This document shows positions 56,800 through 64,000 of a stretch of DNA of 64,000 nucleotides, one piece after another. A program made the position numbers and the translations under genes. The notes under the pieces were generated by a model that was given only the letters and a program-made list of their open reading frames with translations, had not been told where the DNA came from and did not search any database. This stretch comes from Hydractinia symbiolongicarpus. Its lineage: Eukaryota; Cnidaria; Hydrozoa; Anthoathecata; Hydractiniidae. The stretch's first letter is position 1. Every line of letters starts with the position of its first letter. Location: positions 24,491,001-24,555,000 of the forward strand of contig NC_079885.1 of the NCBI RefSeq assembly GCF_029227915.1. Direction: 5' to 3'.

Positions 56800-56955
56800 T
56801 TTAATTAGGATTAGAAGAAAATCATTGAGAGAGAATCCAGAACAACGGCCAGGAAGATTAAAGAAACCATCAACAGTGTAGAACGTAACAAACACATAAA
56901 CAGCATCTCGTATCAACTTCCTGAGATTTGGTTACCAGCCCTACAGAAGAAGTAG
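56800..56955 (+). pseudogene. Penelope-like remnant, copy C
   Basis: Counterpart of 38329-38484, with the tryptophan codon of NWD changed (TGG to AGG). Confidence 0.5.
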
Positions 56956-57121
56956 TTACCTACGGCTAGGTCCGAAAATGTTAATTACCGTAATTAACTG
57001 TAATTATCAGTTCGTTTCTGATTGGTTAATTTTTATGAATTTCGATCCTCTGCTATTATATAAACACATGCTGAACATCATTTTACTTTGCCCGATTTTT
57101 GGGTTACCACATGCGCCAGTA

Positions 57122-57970
57122 CCTGAAGTGGGTTAAATTTCGCGAGGTCAAAAAAAGTACATTTCGTGAGAATTAATTTTTGCGAATCGGTCGTTTCCAA
57201 ATATTTCGCGTGGGAAAGTTTTCGCGAATTGACCATTCTCTAATCTTTCCCGAAAATTTTTTTCGCGAATCACAAACTCTTAGGACATAATTTTTATTGA
57301 GTGTGGGGTTACCATTACAAGTAATAAATTGCTTTTGTAAAGAAACTATGTATTCTCTATAGTAACAATGTTACAAAGATCAATATGTCATCACAGATCT
57401 GCTTCACCATCAAAAAAAGACGAATCAAATAAATAAATGCGTGTGAAGTAACGGTCACCATTCCAGTATTAAAGGCCATTTGCTGTTGTAACGCTATGAA
57501 AAAATGGTACAAGAACTCTATTGGGAACCAAAAGATGAAGTAATAACAGGTAGTTTTATTAAGAAGAATGCTAAAGCCAACGTTCAGTTTGATGCACAGC
57601 CGAAAGCAAAAAGGAAAACTGATCCTCTTTAAAAACCCGCAGAATGCAAAGACATTCGATCTTTCTTTCAGAGACTGTAAACATTGATTTATGTATACTG
57701 CAAGCACGAGGCAAAAACAAAAAAGATTAAGCTTCTACATGACTTACAGAACTCTATAAAAAAAAGAAAAAAAGATGAACAAAAATGTTGTTTTTAAAAT
57801 TTTTGCGTGGATTTATTTTCGCGAATGAGCCCTTTTCAAAATTTTCACGAGGATTAAATTTCGCGAATTGGACTTCTTCAAACTTTTCGCGAGTACTTAT
57901 TTCTGCGAATTTGGCCAAAATGCGCGAAAATCGCGAAAATTAGTCCTCGCAAAAATTAATCCACTCAGGG
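57122..57970. mobile_element. TA-inserting MITE in copia integrase, copy C
   Basis: Left end CCTGAAGTGG after TA (57120-57121); right end CCACTCAGGG followed by TA (57971-57972). It is at the same target as copies A and B, so insertion came before the block duplication. Confidence 0.85.
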
Positions 57971-60542
57971 TATTTAATGAATGCGTTGGCATGAATTTAA
58001 AACAACGGTCGTATGGTGATAGAATTTGGTTGTTACACCTTTTTGATCACTTGACGAGATTTAGTGCATCCTGTGTTATTGGAAGTAAAAGGAAAGAAAT
58101 TATCATTTATTCAATTTTTAAGATCTGGATTTCCGTATTTGGGTCTGCTAAAAAGTTTTTAGTGGATAATGGTGGGGAATTTGATAATGAGAATTACCGA
58201 GAATTTAAACATCAATATTGTTACAACAGCTGCTGAGAGCCCATGGAGTAATGGATTTGTTGAGCGACATAATTCCACATTTGGTAATTCAGACTGTAAA
58301 ATGATGGACAAGCCCAATTATTCATTAAAAACAGCTGTGACATGGGCTGTTGCTGGTAAAAATTCCTTAAAAACGTACATGGCTTTTCACCAAATCAACT
58401 AGCGTTTGGCAGCAATCCCAATTTTCTAATTATAGAAGTGAATGATCCACCAGCTCCAGAAGGAAGGGCAAGTAGTCAAGCAGTTGCTGATAAGTTGAAC
58501 GCATTGCATGCTGCAAGAGAAGCCTTTATAAAATCTTAATACTCTGAAAAGCTTAGAAGAGCCTTGAAACATAATATAAGTACCGTCAACAGGTGCAAAG
58601 TATGTAACAGGAGATAAAGCATACTATAAACGGAGATCTGATAATACTTAGAATGGCTCTACTACCGCGATAGGACAGGAAAGTCAGCAAATCCTGGTGA
58701 GGCATGGATCAACATTGTTAGAATGCATCAATGCAGACTACGATTGAAAGAATAAAAATTAGAAGCACATGTAGAAAATTGACAATGAAGAAAAACAGGA
58801 AACTGGAAAGGAAATATTCGAAGATGAGGAATTAAGTAGTGAAGCATCAATTACTAACAGCAATGTTAATAATGATACAGGTATGGATACTTCATTTGTA
58901 AATAAAAATTTATCGAAGACAAATGTGAAAGCAAAGATTTTTATGTTAAATGATAAAGATAAAGTGAAATACAAAACGGAAATTGGTTGGAAAACAGGAA
59001 CTGTGCACTTAAGGGCTGGAAAAGCAAGTGGAAAGTGTAGGAATTGGCTGAATATTGTTGATTAAATTGGAAATGTTAAGAATTTAGAATGGACAAAGGT
59101 TAAAGAGTGGGATTTTACTGAAAAGGTATCACAAGAAGCTTTTATATGCTTGAATAAAGCCAATGAAAAAGAGGTCTGCCAAGGAGAAGGAATTAAACAA
59201 CTTGATCAAAGATAAAGTTCTTGAAGAAGTGGAAGATAAAAAGCAAAGTTGCATTAGCACCAGATGGATTCTGACAGAGAAGAATGTTGATGGAGAAAGA
59301 ATTCTGAAAGCTAGATTAGTGGCACCAGGTTTTGAAGAGTTTGGAAAATCAATCCATGCAGACTCCCTGAATTGAACAAAGAAATCGTTACGTTTAATGT
59401 TGTCAATTTTAGCTTCTAAGGAATGGGAATGTAACTCTATTGACATTAAAGCTGCCTTTTTTCAAGGCAAACCCATTGAAAGAGATATACACCTTAAACC
59501 ACCTAAAGAGTTCCAGAAAGATGGATATGTCTGGAAATTGAATAATACAGTCTATGGCCCTGCAGATGCATCTAGAACATGGTATTTCAGAGCAAAGAAG
59601 GAACTTTTAAAGGTTGGAGTTGCAGTAAGTAAATTTGATGCAGGATTTTTCTACTATCGAAAAGATGGACGTCTACATGGAATTATGACAACCCATGTGG
59701 ATGATTTTTGTTGGGGGGGGGGGGGGGTACCAAACGTTTTTAAACAATGTGATATTGCCATTGCATCAGACCTTTAAAATTGGTACAGTGCACAACAAAG
59801 CATTTCAATATTTGGGATTAGATTTGATTAAAAGAAAAGATAGCATTATTGCATCACAAGATTCATATTTGCAGAAGACTACAGTACTCAACATTGATAA
59901 ACACAAAGATAAAGATGAATTATTGAATACGAAACGAAACGAAAATATGATTTGAGAGTATTGATTGGACAATTAAATTGGTTGACTACACAGACACGTC
60001 CAGACATCCTTATTGACTGCTGTGAGCTAATGGGTAGCATCGAAGATGCCACTCTTTCAAATATGCGAAGAGCCATCAAAGTGTTACAAAGAGCTAAGTG
60101 TGAACCTGTGGAATTGAAATTCAAGGCAGTTGGAAACATAGAGGAAGCTAAACTTCTAGTATTTCATGATGCATCATTTGCTAATCTAAAGGGAGAAGGG
60201 TCTCAAGGTGGATTCTTAATTTTCTTAGCGAATCAACTAAATCAATCACTATCCCTCATTTCGTGGCAGTCAAGAAAATTAAAAAGAGTAGTTAATAGTA
60301 CGCTTTCTGCAGAGACCATGCAATTGATCGATGCTGCTGGCAAAGGATATTGGATTCGATGTTTATACGAAGAAATTTTCAATATTGCATCATTAATTCA
60401 ATGTCTAACCGATAGTAAAAAACTTTACGATGCTGTACATTCCACAAAACAAGTTTTGGACAAGCTTAAGAGTAGATTTGGCTATTTTGAAAAAGAAATG
60501 ATTCGAAATGAAGAAGTGAATCAGATACTCTTCGGCAACTAA
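57971..60542 (+). pseudogene. Ty1/copia pol remnant, copy C (best preserved)
   Basis: Same domains as copies A and B with fewer lesions. The integrase stretch before VDNGGEFDNENYREF lacks the stop seen in A and B. A 35-bp stretch near 58677-58712, encoding part of the integrase C-terminus, is present here and deleted in both A and B. RNase H (59952-60542) is an open frame of 196 codons with LISWQSRKLKRVVNSTLSAE and CLTDSKKLYDAVHS. Lesions remain: a G-run expansion after DDFCW (about 59714), frame changes around RT, and the MITE. Confidence 0.88.
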
Positions 60543-60706
60543 TTGTAGGGGGGGGGGGGTGTAATAGCAAGCCCCCTTGGGGTCGATATTTTTGGGAAAG
60601 ATTATAAACGGGAGGGGTGTTAATAAATGGAAATGGGTGGTGATTTTTTTAAAAAAATTCCAAACGCCCCCCCCCCCCCCCCCCCCCTACAAGTAGCTGC
60701 CAAAGA
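60520..60706. repeat. G-tract/C-tract inverted repeat, copy C
   Basis: As in copies A and B but with one G-run and a longer C-run (about 22 C at 60667-60688). Arms CTTCGGCAACTAATTGTAGG and CCTACAAGTAGCTGCCAAAG have drifted. Confidence 0.75.
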
Positions 60707-60784
60707 GTAACATGGGTTTCAAAAAAACAGCAAATCGCTGTTTGTCTTACCTAACGAGGAGCTTGTTGCAAGAATCTTCTTTTT

Positions 60785-61929
60785 ACATTGGCAACTAGTG
60801 TACTCGAACAAGAAAAAGAAAGATAGTTGAGATTTGAGGAGAGATGTGTACATAGTTTAAACATTTTTGTTGTTTTGGAGTTGTGTTTTGTTAATACTAA
60901 TAATTTCGGAGTTGTATTTCGTTAATAATGGCCACAATATGGATTGGTTGAAGTTGCTGTCTACGCATTAAGAAGGTAAAAGTTCCAGGGATCACTAGTA
61001 GCCCACGAATCTCTATTACATTCTAGAATTGTTGCTTATTGAGATTGTAAGAAATTAAAAGTAATATATTTTGTAATACATAATTATAAGTGATATATTT
61101 TGAAAGAGCTACAATACGGCTGTTGGTTTTCGACTTTAGTGGTTTCAACGGAAGTCAACTAATGGCGGTGAAAAAGTTTATGATCACTGAGGACAAAAAC
61201 AACAACTTAAATCATCTTACATATAATATTGGGTATTACATAAAAATATAAAGCAGCAAATTCATCATAAAAAATTAGTTATTCATAAACAGGCTGTCTA
61301 GACGTCTATGTAGTTCTAGTGTGTATAATTTCTTACACTTTGACCTTTTCTGTGCTTCGTTTATTACACGCCATTTTTCGAAATGTGCGGGGTTGAGCTT
61401 ATTGAAGCGTTTCGTAGCCATTTTAAAAAAAGAAAATTGAGATTTTAACTAGTTTCTTGATGGTAAATGTTTGAACTTCCAGAGTGGAAATGTGTTCCAC
61501 TTGGTGGGATAAAAAATAGTATAACTGAGCGAATGGTCACACTTAGCACAAAGTTGAGTTATTATGTGTGCAGCAAGTTCAGGGGGCATGTAAGGAAAAG
61601 TCCTACTTATCCAGTGTTTCATTTACGCCTGACAAATACGACATTATACTGTAACTTTAACCGTAATAGTCAAAGCTGTTCTAACAATTTCAACAGATTA
61701 CAGTTGCATGCGCCATACATGCACTATTTAAAACAGGTTGTACCAATAATAATGACGTTTGTTTGGGCGGGCGTTTGTTTAAAACTCATACGAATGAATA
61801 CTCAATAGTGCACAGAAACAGTTAACTGCACAGTCGTTGTTTTTTAACAACTAGTTTATACAAACATGGCTGTCATTGGCACTACTCTTGAACTTAAACT
61901 TTTACAATCAGTCATAGATGATAGTGGTA
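60785..61929. repeat. Duplicated segment D, copy 2
   Basis: Counterpart of 51101-52245. It is joined at 60784/60785 to the truncated end of the copia block, after AGAATCTTCTTTTT. The right limit is after GATGATAGTGG, so only about 21 codons of the transposase-like ORF are present before unrelated sequence. Confidence 0.92.
61275..61421 (-). CDS. Short conserved ORF, copy 2
   Basis: Counterpart of 51590-51736. The frame is intact over all 48 codons. Confidence 0.3.
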   Translation of the reverse strand: MATKRFNKLNPAHFEKWRVINEAQKRSKCKKLYTLELHRRLDSLFMNN

Positions 61930-62599
61930 TTAATATCATCAAACGATCAGATTTCTCTACGCTCGCTATGACTAAGGTTGGTATGTTTTTTCAATCAGCA
62001 TATAACTATGCAAAAATAATGATAAACGTTTGATGATGGTAATTTGGTTATCACTCGTAGTTAAATATTAGACATGCAATTCTGCCCTGTTCGCTTTGAC
62101 AATCAGAAGCGAAGCCTGTTTGACACAATATAAAAAAGTCATTTGTAGAAACTCGTGGTACATCGTTACTATTTATTTTGCTAAAGAACGAGTTCGATAA
62201 CAATCGCCAGAGCCTGTCAGAAATTCTCGTGCTTTAAAGTCGCATATTTTCGTATCTGCGTTGCAGATACAAAAATACCAAGATTTTGCCAAAGTTGCTC
62301 CAGAACGAGTCCCTAATATACAACAATCTTTCTTAATTGCCAAGATCAACATGTCGCTTATACATATAAACCCGAACAACTGCAGATTAGCACTGCCAAA
62401 GATCAGAAAGATCAGAAGTTCTAAAATAAACTTTTGTCGATGTGAAGACGTACATTTCACAATTTTTTTTGATTTTTTTTGCAACTACAGTGGTATTCTG
62501 TATACTTATCGTGAAAAAAGATACCCAATTTTTAAAATAAACATACTTTTTAAAACTAACTACTTTTTAAAATTCTGACCCTTGTTTTTGATCTTCCAG
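61930..62599. other. Non-coding stretch
   Basis: No gene supported. Two inverted ATCATCAAACG motifs (about 61936 and 62024) and a TTTTCGTATCTGCG/GCAGATACAAAAATA hairpin near 62245-62276 are seen. Confidence 0.5.
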
Positions 62600-62990
62600 C
62601 AAGAGACCTGTCAATTTACAACATTTTGACCAGTCCCTTCAGCATCTTTGAGTTTGTTGAGACATTGCTTTCAAAAAATTATCCGTCATTTGTTGCAGTG
62701 CACCTCTAATAATATCAATTTCAGTCATTGAAGATTCATTTGCAATTTTTGATTCTCGAAATGGTTTTCTTTTGCTGTACTATTATTACAACCATGTTTT
62801 CTGGGTTTAGCATCTGGTAGTAAATGCTTCTTTGTACTTCTTGAAAGCCTATATATATCACATGTTAAGTGTTTCTTACAGAATGCAGTACTTTTGGTGT
62901 CCCTAAACCCATCCCTGCCATCTTGACGTTTAATCAAGTTAACCAGAGTCTTTTTCTGCTCTCTCTCTCTTCCTGAAGTAATAATCTCGC
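62600..62990 (-). pseudogene. Decayed THAP-like zinc-finger gene fragment
   Basis: Minus strand: RKRLWLT, then after a frame change KRQDGRDGFRDTKSTAFCKK with HL, then DIYRLSR and LLPDAKPRKHG. The spacing KR...DGF...T...CxxH followed by LLPxAxP fits the second half of a THAP domain. A further frame downstream (about 62725-62620) reads ESKIANESSMTEIDIIRGAL and QQMTDNFLKAM. Several frame changes; no start. THAP domains are common in animal transposases, so this may be the lost N-terminal part of an element like the one at 52179. Confidence 0.45.
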
Positions 62991-63387
62991 ATTAATCAAC
63001 CAAATGCAGCAGATTTACATTTAAGTGATAAAGAGGGTCCATGACCACTTCCTTGTGTACCGATATTATTAATAAAATTGTTAGCATAGGATACCTCACT
63101 TTCATGCTGTGTACAATTACACAGTCATTTCATTAATAAAGAGGAGAATTTTTACTGTATTTTGTGAGTTAACAGATATATAATAATCATCCCAGACTTT
63201 TGTTTCCTGAAACCATGGTTAATATTGTATAAGCTTGTCTAAGTTAAAAATTCTTTTATCTATAAACTTTAGCTACTTTTGACAACAAACGCATGGTAAT
63301 TAGATATGAAGATGTTTCACAAATATATAACTTTTGCTTTACAGAAATAAACTTTCAAAACGCACTTCTGAAGTTTTTGTTATTTAG
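62991..63387. other. Probable intron or intergenic DNA
   Basis: No coding similarity. It ends in a T-rich TTTTTGTTATTTAG acceptor for the exon at 63388. Confidence 0.5.
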
Positions 63388-63501
63388 GGTAAAGAGATGA
63401 CAGAGAAACACAATGAAAGTATTGAAAAAGCAGTTGTTGATGCCACGAAACAAAATAAACAAAAACCAAAAAGAAAGAAAAAAAAGAAAGCTGGTTTTTA
63501 A
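63388..63501 (+). CDS. Terminal exon of an unknown lysine-rich-tailed protein
   Basis: After the acceptor TTTTTGTTATTTAG, 37 codons run in phase 0 to TAA at 63499-63501. They read GKEMTEKHNESIEKAVVDAT followed by a very basic tail ending KKKKKAGF. The polybasic end suggests nuclear/nucleolar targeting or ER/ribosome association. Upstream exons were not found in the window, and the 3'UTR holds a TTTG microsatellite near 63590-63606. Confidence 0.45.
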   Translation, partial: GKEMTEKHNESIEKAVVDATKQNKQKPKRKKKKKAGF

Positions 63502-64000
63502 AGTGTTATTGATAGTTTAATAATGGATATTTTTATTTTAGTTTAGGTTATATAACTTAAAAAATAGTTTTACAATGATTATGCTGATTTTGTTTGTTTG
63601 TTTGTTTCAAAACAAGCACGTTTGAAATTCTCAACTTTCTTTAGTGTTGATCTTAATAGTGTAGTCATTTAAGTTTCCCGGAATATTCAAATTCACCTGG
63701 ATCGTTTTTTTCATTCAACACCAAAGAAGTTGTTGGCAGTATATTTATCCCGCCATAAACATGTAGCGTTTTTATGAGATTATTATACAGAGACCGGTCA
63801 TAAAAGGTTTATCTATCATATAGGGGGTTAAAATCTCAGGTTTGCACCAGACATTTCACACGCAACAATCACCAATGGTGAATTTTCGAAATTAAAAACC
63901 TGCCCCAAATGGGCCGATTTCGTCGCCTCCTGAGGTTTTCCAGAACTTAATTGGTCAAATTAATGCTGACCCTGTCAACCTGTTCAATTCTTTTCCTGAG
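63502..64000. other. 3' flank, nothing recognised
   Basis: AT-rich; probably the 3'UTR of the exon ending at 63501, then intergenic DNA. Confidence 0.4.

Overview
This window is animal nuclear DNA, most likely from a cnidarian and probably a hydrozoan. It is AT-rich and its genes are split by GT-AG introns. Recognised host proteins are metazoan (TMEM208, syntaxin-16, a secreted fibrinogen-related protein, a P2X7-C-terminal-domain protein). The rest is dominated by decayed DNA transposons, LINEs, a Penelope-like remnant, Ty1/copia copies, tRNA-derived SINEs and palindromic MITEs. There is no prokaryotic gene organisation. The species assignment is inference; no lineage marker gene is present.

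Layout: 1-830 holds the last two exons of TMEM208 (+). 4.8-6.5 kb (-) holds the 3' exons of an unrecognised single-pass membrane protein with a PPxY motif; possible first exons lie at 10.8-11.4 kb. 8.5-10.6 kb has a SINE, a palindromic MITE and a 222-bp tandem duplication. 13.1-18.6 kb is a complete ten-exon syntaxin-16 gene (-); every exon phase closes and the protein is 319 aa. Its introns carry a TA-flanked pogo-like MITE, an 18-bp minisatellite and a hAT-like MITE. Upstream is a cluster of CCTAATTAGG palindromes. 20.0-23.9 kb is an IS3EU-like transposon with long inverted repeats and a 6-bp target duplication, split by a 5'-truncated LINE. 25-27 kb has pogo-type transposase fragments. 27.7-30.8 kb has a secreted PAN/fibrinogen-domain gene (+) and a broken inverted relative (-). 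31-35 kb has repeats only.

35.9-62 kb is a mosaic of duplications. A block made of a LINE remnant, a SINE, a Penelope remnant and a MITE-interrupted copia element occurs at 35.9-42.2 kb and again at 54.2-60.8 kb. Inside it, a 5.75-kb unit is tandemly duplicated almost without change (37377-43125 and 43126-48884). A second segment (51.1-52.2 kb) recurs at 60.8-61.9 kb, fused directly to the broken end of the third copia copy. Between these lie a transposase-like ORF (52.2-53.1 kb, +) and a convergent P2X7C-domain gene (53.2-54.0 kb, -), separated by an inverted repeat. 62.6-63.0 kb has a decayed THAP-like gene (-). At 63.4 kb is the terminal exon of an unrecognised lysine-rich protein (+).

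The host genes show no shared pathway. TMEM208 and syntaxin-16 are housekeeping membrane-trafficking genes, and the fibrinogen-related protein is a probable secreted lectin-like factor. The most informative features are the nested and duplicated mobile elements, whose insertion order can be read from target duplications and reading frames. No operon-like or defence-like new system is evident.
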